Assembly (NCBI RefSeq): GCF_014396385.1
Contig: NZ_CP060716.1
Location: 2,108,001 to 2,172,000 of the forward strand
Direction of reading: 5' to 3'
DNA from: Leucobacter denitrificans
Lineage (GTDB): Bacteria; Actinomycetota; Actinomycetes; Actinomycetales; Microbacteriaceae
DNA: 64,000 bases
The position numbers and the translations under genes were made by a program. Positions 26,842-37,027 of this stretch are shown piece after piece; the stretch's first letter is position 1; each line of letters opens with the position of its first letter. Under the pieces are notes generated by a model. It was given only the letters and a program-made list of their open reading frames with translations. It was not told the DNA's origin and ran no database searches.

Positions 26842-27993
26842 ATGACCCTCCCACTCGACGGTGTGCTCGTTGCCGATTTCAGCCGCGTGCTGGCGGGGCC
26901 GTACGCTACAACAACGCTCGCGGATCTCGGTGCTCGGGTCATCAAGGTCGAGCGGCCTGGGGCTGGAGATGACACCCGCGCGTGGGGCCCACCGTGGACA
27001 GACAACAGCGCTGCGTATTTTGAGAGCGCCAACCGCAATAAAGAGTCGGTGACGCTCGACTTAGGCGATCCACAAGATCGCGAGCTCGCGAAAGAACTTG
27101 CGCGTCGCGCCGATGTGTTTATCGAAAACTTCAGGCCCGGGGCCCTTAACCGCTTCGACCTCGGGTTCGAGCAGGTGTATGAGTCGAACCCCGGGGTCGT
27201 GTATTGCTCGATCAGTGGGTTCGGCAGCGGGGGCGGGGCACACCTGCCCGGCTACGACTTTCTCGTGCAGGCCGTGGGCGGCCTCATGTCGATCACTGGC
27301 GACCCCGATTCCGCGGGCGGCACCCCGATGAAGTCGGGAGTTGCGCTCGTCGATGTGCTCACCGGCAAAGACGCAACGATCGGCATCCTTGCAGGTCTGC
27401 ACGCGCGCAACGCAACGGGCCGAGGCCAGCACGTCGAGGTCAACCTGCTCTCAAGTTTGCTCTCGTCACTCGTGAATCAGGCCTCAAGCTTCCTTGCCAC
27501 CGGCACCTCGCCTGGTCGTCTCGGTAATGCGCATCCCTCGATCGCGCCCTACGAGTCGCTGCCTTGTGCAGATGGCCCAATCGCGATCGCATGCGGAAAC
27601 GACGGCCAGTTTCGCAAACTCGCTGCCGTGCTCGGTGACGAATCGCTCGCTGATGATGAGCGTTTTGCCACGAATGCCGCGCGAGTGCAGAATCGCCCCG
27701 AGCTCGCAGTCGTACTTGCCGAGCGGCTCGCTGCCGATGAAGCCAGTGCCTGGGTGAAGAAGTTTCTCGCCGTTGGTGTGCCGGCAGGCAATGTTGGCAC
27801 CATCGCCGATGGCTTCGCGCTCGCGACAGAGCTTGGCCTCGAACCACTGGTCGAGGTCGGTAAGGGCCAGCCCGCCCAAGTTCGCAACCCGATTACCTTT
27901 TCTGATACCCCAATTACCCAATACAACGCGCCGCCACGACTCGGCGAGCACAGCGATGCCGTGCGCGCATGGCTACACCAGGAGGAACAATGA
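26842..27993 (+). CDS. CaiB/BaiF family CoA-transferase (glutarate CoA-transferase candidate)
   Basis: 383 aa class III CoA-transferase. It opens LPLDGVLVADFSRVLAGPYATTTLADLGARVIKVE, followed by NRNKESVTLDL and ADVFIENFRPGALNRFDLG, all diagnostic; the catalytic Asp is expected in the ALVDVLTGKDA region. Class III enzymes move CoA between two acids. Because the next gene overlaps by four bases and is a glutaryl-CoA dehydrogenase, the likely acceptor is glutarate, as for mammalian SUGCT. Ribosome site AGGGAGA upstream of ATG 26842; the longer upstream frame reads through a LysR-gene shadow. Confidence 0.85.
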   Translation: MTLPLDGVLVADFSRVLAGPYATTTLADLGARVIKVERPGAGDDTRAWGPPWTDNSAAYFESANRNKESVTLDLGDPQDRELAKELARRADVFIENFRPGALNRFDLGFEQVYESNPGVVYCSISGFGSGGGAHLPGYDFLVQAVGGLMSITGDPDSAGGTPMKSGVALVDVLTGKDATIGILAGLHARNATGRGQHVEVNLLSSLLSSLVNQASSFLATGTSPGRLGNAHPSIAPYESLPCADGPIAIACGNDGQFRKLAAVLGDESLADDERFATNAARVQNRPELAVVLAERLAADEASAWVKKFLAVGVPAGNVGTIADGFALATELGLEPLVEVGKGQPAQVRNPITFSDTPITQYNAPPRLGEHSDAVRAWLHQEEQ

Positions 27994-29186
27994 GCCACTT
28001 CGACCCCACCAAGCTGCCAGCGCTCGATCCGACAGATCCCGCGGGCCTCGACGACCTGCTTACCGAAGACGAGAAGGCCATTCGCGGCGCCGTTCGCCAG
28101 ACGCTCGACTCGATTGCTGAGCCATACATCGCAGAGTGGTTCGAACAGGGCGGTATCCCGAACATTCGCGAACTCACCAAGGAACTCGGCTCGCTTGGCG
28201 TGCTCGGCATGCACCTCGAGGGCTACGGCTGCGCGGGCATGAGCGCGACCGAGTACGGCGTCGCTTGCCTCGAGATCGAGGCGACCGACTCAGGCCTTCG
28301 CTCGCTCGTTTCTGTGCAGGGGTCACTCGCGATGTTCGCCATCTGGCGCTGGGGCTCAGAAGAACAAAAGCAGGAATGGTTGCCCCGCATGGCCGCGGGC
28401 GATGCAATCGGCTGCTTCGGTCTCACCGAGCCAGATGTCGGGTCAGACCCCGGCAACATGCAGACCCGCGCTCGCCGCGATGGTTCTGACTGGGTGCTCG
28501 ACGGCCGCAAGATGTGGATCTCGAACGCCCCCTACGCTGACGTCGCCGTCGTGTGGGCACAGACTGACGACGGAATTCGTGGGTTCGTCGTGCCGACCGA
28601 CACCCCGGGATTCTCGGCTCCCGAGATCAAGCACAAGCTTTCATTGCGCGCATCGGCGACCGGTGAACTCGTGCTCGACGGCGTGCGCCTGCCTGAGTCG
28701 GCTATGCTCCCTGAGGCCCGCGGACTCAAGGGCCCGCTCTCGTGCCTGAACGAGGCACGCTACGGCATCGTGTGGGGTTCACTCGGTGCGGCCCGCTCAA
28801 GCATGGAGGCCGCGCGCCGCTACTCGCAGGAGCGCGTGCAGTTTGGCAAGCCGATCGGTGCGTTCCAGCTCACCCAGCAAAAACTCGCAGATATGTCGCT
28901 CGAGTACATCAAGGGCTACTTGCTTGCGGTTCACCTCGGTCGCCGCAAGGATGCGGATCAGCTGCGCCCCGAACAGGTTTCGATTGGCAAGCTCAACAAC
29001 GTTCGCGAGGCGATTGAGATCTGCCGCACCGCACGCACGATCCTCGGTGCGAACGGCATCTCGCTTGAGTACCCGGTGATTCGCCACCAGAACAACCTTG
29101 AGTCTGTGCTCACCTATGAGGGCACTGTTGAGATGCACACACTCGTGCTTGGGCAGGTGCTCACCGGCGAGGCTGCCTTCCGCTAG
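27990..29186 (+). CDS. gcdH: Acyl-CoA dehydrogenase, glutaryl-CoA dehydrogenase type
   Basis: 398 aa flavoprotein. GCFGLTEPDVGSDPGNMQTRAR is the FAD/substrate motif of the glutaryl-CoA branch; the catalytic Glu is in LTYEGTVEMHTLVLG near the C-terminus, with the usual GANGISLEYPVIRH before it. The reaction is oxidation and decarboxylation of glutaryl-CoA to crotonyl-CoA. ATG 27990 overlaps the CoA-transferase stop and has AGGAGG upstream. The pair implies use of glutarate, for example from lysine or aromatic breakdown. Confidence 0.85.
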   Translation: MSHFDPTKLPALDPTDPAGLDDLLTEDEKAIRGAVRQTLDSIAEPYIAEWFEQGGIPNIRELTKELGSLGVLGMHLEGYGCAGMSATEYGVACLEIEATDSGLRSLVSVQGSLAMFAIWRWGSEEQKQEWLPRMAAGDAIGCFGLTEPDVGSDPGNMQTRARRDGSDWVLDGRKMWISNAPYADVAVVWAQTDDGIRGFVVPTDTPGFSAPEIKHKLSLRASATGELVLDGVRLPESAMLPEARGLKGPLSCLNEARYGIVWGSLGAARSSMEAARRYSQERVQFGKPIGAFQLTQQKLADMSLEYIKGYLLAVHLGRRKDADQLRPEQVSIGKLNNVREAIEICRTARTILGANGISLEYPVIRHQNNLESVLTYEGTVEMHTLVLGQVLTGEAAFR

Positions 29187-29203
29187 GCCGCTTGCTTCTG
29201 GCA

Positions 29204-29234
29204 CGGCCTGCCCGCATTTCATGCGGGCAGGCCG
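29204..29234 (+). terminator. Perfect hairpin after the glutaryl-CoA dehydrogenase gene
   Basis: 14-bp perfect GC-rich stem (29204-29217 with 29221-29234) and a 3-base loop, 18 bases after the stop codon. There is no T-tract, as in many actinobacterial terminators. Confidence 0.7.
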
Positions 29235-29245
29235 CCCGCGCCACT

Positions 29246-29328
29246 GAGCGTCAGGCGAAAATCTAGCGTCATACGAAGCCCCGCCCGGCGTGTCGGTGCG
29301 CCTGATGCTCAAACTTCGCCTGACGCTC
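29246..29328. repeat. Palindromic repeat element with nested degenerate copies
   Basis: GAGCGTCAGGCGAA (29246-29259) is exactly complementary to 29315-29328. Inside the 55-base spacer lie a degenerate direct copy (TAGCGTCATACGAA at ~29264-29277) and a degenerate inverted copy (GCGCCTGATGCTCA at ~29298-29311). It could be a REP-like element; genome copies cannot be counted here. Confidence 0.55.
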
Positions 29329-29351
29329 GCACCTGGCCCGAAGTTCAAAGC

Positions 29352-29396
29352 AAAACCCCCGGATCCCTTGCAAATGCTGGGATCACGGGGGTTTTT
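29352..29396. terminator. Bidirectional terminator between gcdH and tRNA-Ser
   Basis: A-run plus CCCCCGGATCCC, loop, then GGGATCACGGGGG plus T-run. Read on the minus strand it follows the tRNA by a few bases; on the plus strand it backs up the hairpin at 29204. Confidence 0.75.
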
Positions 29397-29402
29397 CTGT
29401 GG

Positions 29403-29490
29403 CGGTGACGGCGGGATTTGAACCCGCGGTGCAGGGTCACTACACACAACATTTCGAGTGTTGCACCTTCGGCCGCTCGGACACGTCACC
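29403..29490 (-). tRNA. tRNA-Ser (anticodon CGA)
   Basis: 88 nt. The acceptor stem GGTGACG pairs with CGTCACC; discriminator G; anticodon CGA (complement of 29454-29456) in a 7-base loop; a long variable arm (class II, as for Ser); and a T-arm with GGTTCAAATCC. CCA is not encoded. Possible -10 TAAGCT seven bases before the 5' end on the minus strand. It decodes UCG. Confidence 0.95.
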
Positions 29491-29514
29491 GCGGAAAAGC
29501 TTACGGGATTTGGG

Positions 29515-29552
29515 CTCGATGCGCGAATCGAACTCCTCGATAAGCGAATCGA
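29515..29552. repeat. Two 17-bp direct repeats at 21-bp spacing upstream of radA
   Basis: 29515-29531 and 29536-29552 share CTCGATnnGCGAATCGA with two differences. They lie 33-70 bases before the radA -10 box and also just upstream of the tRNA-Ser promoter on the other strand. Possible regulator site; no known regulator assigned. Confidence 0.4.
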
Positions 29553-29584
29553 TTGGTGGATCTCGAAATGTCCGAGGTCCCATA

Positions 29585-29590
29585 TAGGCT
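29585..29590 (+). promoter_or_regulatory. -10 box of a leaderless transcript (radA)
   Basis: TAGGCT ends six bases before ATG 29597. Confidence 0.5.
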
Positions 29591-29596
29591 CACCAC

Positions 29597-30937
29597 ATGG
29601 CAAAAACGACAAGCACCTACGTTTGCACTGAGTGCGGGTGGCAGGCTGCGAAGTGGGTTGGCCGCTGCGGCGAGTGTCAACAGTGGGGCACGGTTGAGGT
29701 GCGCGGTGCACCCAAGGCGACACTCGCGAGAACTGTGCGCCCGAGTGCTCCTGAGGTCGGCAGCGAGGCCCGCCCGATCACCCAGGTGTCAGGCGACGAG
29801 GTGAAACACCGGCAGACAGGCATTGCCGAGCTTGACCGCGTACTTGGTGGTGGCATTGTGCCGGGAGCCGCAATTCTTATGTCGGGGGAGCCGGGCGTCG
29901 GCAAATCGACGCTGTTACTAGATGTTGCTGCGCGCATTGCCCGTCACGGCGCACGGGTGCTCTATGTGAGCGGCGAAGAGTCAGTCGGACAAATCCGTAT
30001 GCGCGCCGAACGCACAAATGCACTCGAAGAAACACTCTTCCTCGCGAGCGAGACCGACCTTGCGACGGTGCTCGGGCACATCGAAGCCACCCAACCGGGG
30101 CTCCTTGTCATCGACTCGGTGCAGACGCTCGCGAGTGACCAGGTCGAAGGCATTGCCGGTGGCCCCTCGCAGGTGCGCGAGGTTGCTGCCGCGCTCATTC
30201 GGGTTGCGAAGCAGCAGGCAATCCCGGTGGTGTTGGTCGGGCACGTGACGAAAGACGGGTCGGTAGCCGGGCCGAGGCTGCTCGAGCATCTTGTCGACGT
30301 CGTGTGTCACTTTGAGGGCGACCGAAACACTGCGCTGCGGTTCTTGCGAAGCCTGAAAAATCGCTTCGGCCCCACAGATGAGGTCGGGTGTTTTGAGATG
30401 ACGGGTGGGGGCATTGCCGAGGTTGCAGACCCGAGCGGGTTGTTCCTCAGCCGTGGATCGAGTCCGGTAAGCGGCACCTGTGCAACCGTGGCGATGGAAG
30501 GTCGAAGGGCATTGCCTGTCGAAATTCAGGCGCTCGTCGCGAAGAGTGCGACACCGAACCCTCGGCGGGTCACGAGCGGGGTCGATGCCTCGCGCGTAGC
30601 AATGATTCTCGCGGTGCTTGAGCGCCGGGCTGGCCTGCGCCTGCACGATCAAGACGTGTACGTCTCAACCGTAGGCGGGGTGAAGCTGAGCGAGCCGGGA
30701 GCAGATCTGGCGATAGCGCTAGCGGTGCTTTCGGCTGTGTCCGACCGAGCACTTGCGCACGACCTCGTTGCGTTCGGTGAGTTGAGTCTCGCGGGTGAGA
30801 TCCGCCCGGTGTCCTCAGGGACACAGCGCATTGCTGAGGCGCGTCGGCTGGGCTATAGCAGCATCATCGATTCTTCTGTCGGCACGCTTGCGGAGGCGCG
30901 CCGATCCACCGCCGGGCAACCCGTGGGGTCACCCTGA
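29597..30937 (+). CDS. radA: DNA repair protein RadA (Sms)
   Basis: 446 aa. N-terminal zinc finger (Cys10, 13, 24, 27), RecA-like core with Walker A GEPGVGKST and Walker B LLVIDSVQT, the RadA-specific motif KNRFG, and a C-terminal Lon-like domain. RadA promotes branch migration during recombination repair. The start is fixed by the leaderless -10 box. Two 17-bp direct repeats lie upstream. Confidence 0.96.
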   Translation: MAKTTSTYVCTECGWQAAKWVGRCGECQQWGTVEVRGAPKATLARTVRPSAPEVGSEARPITQVSGDEVKHRQTGIAELDRVLGGGIVPGAAILMSGEPGVGKSTLLLDVAARIARHGARVLYVSGEESVGQIRMRAERTNALEETLFLASETDLATVLGHIEATQPGLLVIDSVQTLASDQVEGIAGGPSQVREVAAALIRVAKQQAIPVVLVGHVTKDGSVAGPRLLEHLVDVVCHFEGDRNTALRFLRSLKNRFGPTDEVGCFEMTGGGIAEVADPSGLFLSRGSSPVSGTCATVAMEGRRALPVEIQALVAKSATPNPRRVTSGVDASRVAMILAVLERRAGLRLHDQDVYVSTVGGVKLSEPGADLAIALAVLSAVSDRALAHDLVAFGELSLAGEIRPVSSGTQRIAEARRLGYSSIIDSSVGTLAEARRSTAGQPVGSP

Positions 30938-30960
30938 ACCAAGCCGTGAACAAGGGGAGG

Positions 30961-30966
30961 TAGACT
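30961..30966 (+). promoter_or_regulatory. -10 box of a leaderless transcript (mqo)
   Basis: TAGACT ends eight bases before GTG 30975; the GGGAGG present is too far away to serve as ribosome site. Confidence 0.5.
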
Positions 30967-30974
30967 AAGAGATC

Positions 30975-32498
30975 GTGAGCAAGAACACGGTAGACGTTGT
31001 ATTGATCGGCGGCGGCATCATGAGTGCCACGCTCGGAACACTCATCAAGCAGGTTCGCCCTGATTGGTCGATCGAAATCTTCGAATCTCGCGGTGAGGTA
31101 GCAACCGAGAGTAGTAATGGTTGGAACAACGCGGGCACCGGTCACGCCGCCCTGTGTGAGCTCAACTACATGCCTGAGGGCAAAGATGGCTCTATGTCTA
31201 CCGCCAAGGCGGTGGCTATCAACGAGCAGTTCCAGCTTTCGCGCGAGTGGTGGTCGACACTCATTGAGCGCGGCATTTTGGGCGAGCCATCGAGTTTCAT
31301 TAACTCGACTCCGCACATGACGTTTGTCTCTGGCGAAGACAATGTTGATTATCTGCGTCGACGCTTCGAACTGCTCAAAGATGAGCCGCTGTTCGCTGAT
31401 ATGGAGTTTTCAGACGACCCGCAGCAGATCGCAGAGTGGGCTCCGCTGCTCATCGACCGCCGTGCAAAAGACGAGGTGGTTGCTGCAACCCGCTCGGAAA
31501 GCGGTACCGACGTTGATTTTGGTTCGCTCACCCGCCAACTGTTCGATTACCTCGAACGCGAGGGCGCTACGCTGAACCTCGCGCACGAAGTGACCAAGCT
31601 CAAGCGTCACGACGACGGAACGTGGGATGTGCACGTGCGCAATCTCGCGGGCTACGGCACTTCGCTCATGAAGGCGAAGTTCGTGTTCGTTGGAGCCGGT
31701 GGCGGAGCGCTATCGCTCCTGCAGTCCTCGGGCATCCCCGAGATCAAGGGCTTCGGCGGGTTCCCAATCAGTGGCAAGTTCTTGAAGACTTCAAACCCAG
31801 AGGTTGTGAAGCTTCACCAGGCCAAGGTGTACGGCAAGGCGGCAGTCGGCGCCCCACCCATGTCGGTGCCTCACCTTGATACCCGCATCATCGACGGCGA
31901 GCAGAGCTTGCTGTTCGGCCCATACGCTGGCTTTAGCCCGAACTTCTTGAAGAAGGGCTCGTGGCTCGACCTTCCGCTGTCGATCCGCACCCACAACATC
32001 GGGCCCATGATCAAAGTTGGTCTCACTGAGTTCGCACTTGAGAAATACCTAATCTCAGAGGTGTTTGCGAGCCGCGAGAAGCAGCTCGAAAGCCTGCGCC
32101 AGTACATGCCCACCGCGAGGTCGGAAGACTGGGAGATGATCACTGCCGGTCAGCGCGTGCAAGTTATGAAGAACGACCCTGAAAAGGGCGGCATTCTGCA
32201 GTTCGGCACTGAGATTATCACCGGTGCTGAGGGCTCGATTGCTGGTCTCCTGGGTGCCTCACCTGGAGCTTCTACCGCAGTATTCGCGATGCTCGGTGTG
32301 CTCGAGAAGTGCTTCCCTGAGCAGTATGCGAACGAGTGGGAGCAGAAGTTCAAGCAGCAAGTTCCTGCGCTCGGTGAAGGCCTCAATAGTCGACCTGAGG
32401 CTGCAAAAGAGTCGCTTGCTCGCACCAACCGCATTCTCGAACTCGCACCCGCGGCACAGGCCGCAGAGGTTGAGGTTGAAGCAGGGGCAGCGCTCTAG
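30975..32498 (+). CDS. mqo: Malate:quinone oxidoreductase
   Basis: 507 aa FAD enzyme oxidising malate to oxaloacetate and passing electrons to menaquinone at the membrane. N-terminal dinucleotide loop VVLIGGGIMSATLG, then NGWNNAGTGHAALCELNYMP, KFVFVGAGGGAL, GFPISGKFLKT and near the end LLGASPGASTAV; all are typical Mqo. Length is normal. It starts with GTG directly downstream of TAGACT. It would feed quinol to respiratory chains, including nitrate reductase. Confidence 0.96.
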   Translation: MSKNTVDVVLIGGGIMSATLGTLIKQVRPDWSIEIFESRGEVATESSNGWNNAGTGHAALCELNYMPEGKDGSMSTAKAVAINEQFQLSREWWSTLIERGILGEPSSFINSTPHMTFVSGEDNVDYLRRRFELLKDEPLFADMEFSDDPQQIAEWAPLLIDRRAKDEVVAATRSESGTDVDFGSLTRQLFDYLEREGATLNLAHEVTKLKRHDDGTWDVHVRNLAGYGTSLMKAKFVFVGAGGGALSLLQSSGIPEIKGFGGFPISGKFLKTSNPEVVKLHQAKVYGKAAVGAPPMSVPHLDTRIIDGEQSLLFGPYAGFSPNFLKKGSWLDLPLSIRTHNIGPMIKVGLTEFALEKYLISEVFASREKQLESLRQYMPTARSEDWEMITAGQRVQVMKNDPEKGGILQFGTEIITGAEGSIAGLLGASPGASTAVFAMLGVLEKCFPEQYANEWEQKFKQQVPALGEGLNSRPEAAKESLARTNRILELAPAAQAAEVEVEAGAAL

Positions 32499-32563
32499 TC
32501 GCAGCCCGTGGGCAATCGCCGGAGTGGCCGAGCGAGCGTAAAAAGTTCGTCTGGGCAGGCGGC

Positions 32564-32569
32564 TAGACT
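32564..32569 (+). promoter_or_regulatory. -10 box of a leaderless transcript (argF)
   Basis: TAGACT ends six bases before GTG 32576. Confidence 0.5.
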
Positions 32570-32575
32570 GGTTGA

Positions 32576-34920
<2,345 letters not shown>

Positions 34921-35015
34921 ACCGCGCCCATCGCGTCACACGATTGACTAGTTAAAACTACCTAGTCCATTCGACGAACACCTATCGCAGCCATATTCTC
35001 TTGGATGGGGGCTGT

Positions 35016-35070
35016 AGGTGTCGGGGGACGCGAGTGCGGTGGGTTGATCCATCGCACTCGCCTGACACCT
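35016..35070. terminator. Long two-part hairpin between the convergent argH and histidine kinase genes
   Basis: AGGTGTC (35016-35022) pairs with 35064-35070 and GCGAGTGCG (35030-35038) pairs with 35053-35061. This gives a tall interrupted stem usable as a terminator in both directions. The rest of the 34921-35083 gap shows only a short inverted repeat GACTAG/CTAGTC. Confidence 0.6.
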
Positions 35071-35083
35071 ATTTCTATTGGCG

Positions 35084-36244
35084 TTAGCGAGGTTCAGGGA
35101 TCCACGCGACTAAGCGAGCGCCGTCGTCTTCTGACGCGAACTGGAGATCACCGCCGAGGTCTGTCAGACGCCGCCTGAGCCGCGCTAGCCCGCTCAGGTT
35201 GATCGGCTTCTTCGGCGGAACACCGCGGTGACGCACGCTCAGGCCATATGTGGGATTGCCAGATTCGGAGTCATGCGTGAGGTCGATGGAAATGCTCGCA
35301 GCTTTGCCGTGTCTCAGCGCATTCGTCACGCCTTCCTCTGCCACTCGGACGAGAAGCAGTCGTGACGACGCATCGAGATTGTCGGGTGACGGAAAGCCTT
35401 CAGTGAAGAGTTGCACCGGGATCGATGCAGGAATTCGGGCAGTGAGCGCGCGAGTTGCTGGAATAAGACCGCGGTCGAGCGCCTCGGGGTAGAGCGCGGC
35501 GCTGAGGGTGCGAAGATCTTCTTCCCGCATCGAATCGAGTTCAGTCCGTACTCTCCGGATACGACTCGCCGGTGTGTCGGAATCGGTTGGTTCGGAGACA
35601 CCAGTTTCGGGTGCAAAGCCTTTGATATCGGTAGCGATGGATTCAAGTTCAGTCGACAGGAGCACAAGGCGCTGCTGCATCGTTCCGTGAAGTGCGTCAG
35701 CTACTTCGCGCCGAACTCGCAATTCCTCCTGTTGGAGTGAGGTGAGCGCCTCGGCCGCCCGTATTGCCGCGCGCTGATGAGCCTGTTCCGCAGTTCGGGC
35801 CTTGCGATTCAGCATCACGAGGGCTCGAGCGATGAGGAGCACAACTACACAGACCGGCGCGGTGATCAGAGCATCACTGAGTGCGGTGCTGAGGTCGTCG
35901 TAGACGCCGATGGTGAGTTGGAGCAGTGTTCGAATCGCGGCGGCGAGGCACGAAGTAGTCGTGCCGAACAAAAAGAACGAGCCGAGTGATCTGCTGAACA
36001 AGTGAAGCCAGGTTGAACCAAATGCGAGGAGCGCCACGCAAACAAGATTCACCGCTATGCGGATGCCAACGTCAAACCCGGGAGCGACCTCTCGCTGCCC
36101 GATCGACACCGCATCGATCCCGAGCACGATGACTGACTGAGCAGTTACACCAATCGCGAAAACTGCGCCGATTAGAAGTACCGACGCTAGGAACAGTGTT
36201 CGGTCGGCGTGATGCTCATTCTGTGGTGGTGCGGCGGGTCTCAC
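35084..36244 (-). CDS. Sensor histidine kinase (NarL/DesK type)
   Basis: 386 aa. The N-terminal ~150 residues contain about four to five membrane helices and no large outside domain, so it probably senses something in or near the membrane. A coiled segment follows, then a HisKA_3 dimer box RREVADALHGTMQQRL with the phospho-acceptor His, and a degenerate HATPase with VTNALRHGKAASI (N-box) near residue 315. It is encoded just after its response regulator, with a four-base overlap. The signal is unknown. Confidence 0.88.
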   Translation of the reverse strand: MRPAAPPQNEHHADRTLFLASVLLIGAVFAIGVTAQSVIVLGIDAVSIGQREVAPGFDVGIRIAVNLVCVALLAFGSTWLHLFSRSLGSFFLFGTTTSCLAAAIRTLLQLTIGVYDDLSTALSDALITAPVCVVVLLIARALVMLNRKARTAEQAHQRAAIRAAEALTSLQQEELRVRREVADALHGTMQQRLVLLSTELESIATDIKGFAPETGVSEPTDSDTPASRIRRVRTELDSMREEDLRTLSAALYPEALDRGLIPATRALTARIPASIPVQLFTEGFPSPDNLDASSRLLLVRVAEEGVTNALRHGKAASISIDLTHDSESGNPTYGLSVRHRGVPPKKPINLSGLARLRRRLTDLGGDLQFASEDDGARLVAWIPEPR

Positions 36245-36885
36245 ACTGAGTCCTGTAAAAATGCGCGCACGGCAGATACGCGTGGGTTGTGGGTCTTGTC
36301 GTTCACACCCAGCGCCGAATACATCGCATTGACGTGATTGTTTACCGAGTTCAATGCGATTCCCAATCGTTCAGAAATTGCCTGATTTGTGAGGCCCTCC
36401 GCGACGAGCGTGAGTACCGAGTACTGCCGAGTGCTCAGCGCAGTGAGTGGACTTCCCGTTCGCGGCGTTCTGCGCGCAATAACGCTCGGGTCGATAAATG
36501 ATCCACCGTTTGCGGCGAGGCGGATCGTGCGCACCAGGTCAGCGGACGAAGTGGCCGAGGTTTTTGAAAGGTAGCTCCACCGCTCTTGATCTTCGGTCTC
36601 GAGGAGCGAGCTCGCGCGATCCACCGCAGACAGCAACACCACGCCGAGCCCTGGGTTGGCCCTTCGCAACTGCCGCCCCAGCTCAAGTCCCGTACCATCG
36701 GGCAGTTCGAAATCGAGCAAAGCAACGTCGAGTTCTTCGGCGTTCCAACCCGAGGTTTCTGAAACCTCGCTGGCAGTTCGCACGCGAAATCCGGGTACTG
36801 ATCCGAGGAGATGCTGCAGCATTTCGCGAAAAGGCGGTTGGTCTTCGACGATTCCAATGCGCAGCACCTGTGGCGGAGCATGCAT
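36241..36885 (-). CDS. Response regulator, NarL/FixJ (LuxR HTH) family
   Basis: 214 aa from ATG 36885 (GAGGAG six bases upstream; the open frame to 36921 is not needed). The receiver has VEDQPPF (acidic pocket), LLDFELPDG with the phospho-Asp, and a YLSKTS lysine. The DNA-binding domain TALSTRQYSVLTLVAEGLTNQAISERLGIALNSVNNHV is a LuxR HTH. It works with the kinase downstream. Position gives no clear target; NarL relatives often respond to nitrate but nothing here links it to the nar island 20 kb away. Confidence 0.9.
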   Translation of the reverse strand: MHAPPQVLRIGIVEDQPPFREMLQHLLGSVPGFRVRTASEVSETSGWNAEELDVALLDFELPDGTGLELGRQLRRANPGLGVVLLSAVDRASSLLETEDQERWSYLSKTSATSSADLVRTIRLAANGGSFIDPSVIARRTPRTGSPLTALSTRQYSVLTLVAEGLTNQAISERLGIALNSVNNHVNAMYSALGVNDKTHNPRVSAVRAFLQDSV

Positions 36886-36921
36886 CGTCGATCTCCTCGT
36901 AACACCGTTGTGAAGCAGCAA

Positions 36922-36949
36922 ATTCTATGCGCCAGTGTAGTTCTTACAA
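36922..36949 (-). promoter_or_regulatory. Candidate promoter of the two-component operon
   Basis: On the minus strand TTGTAA (complement of 36944-36949), 16 bases, TAGAAT (complement of 36922-36927), about 36 bases before the response-regulator ATG. Confidence 0.45.
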
Positions 36950-37014
36950 TGGGTCGTTGTGGCATTAGCGTATCGGTGTGTTCGCTCGGTGCCATGTTGT
37001 GGATCGACCCACGG

Positions 37015-37020
37015 TAAACT
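37015..37020 (+). promoter_or_regulatory. -10 box of a leaderless transcript (tyrS)
   Basis: TAAACT ends seven bases before GTG 37028, with no Shine-Dalgarno sequence; used to choose the tyrS start. Confidence 0.5.
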
Positions 37021-37027
37021 GCCAGTC

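Noticed and set aside
32517..32575. tRNA-like text GGAGTGGCCGAGCGA before argF
   Set aside because: It resembles the D-arm start of a Ser/Leu tRNA, but no acceptor, anticodon or T-arm pairing follows.
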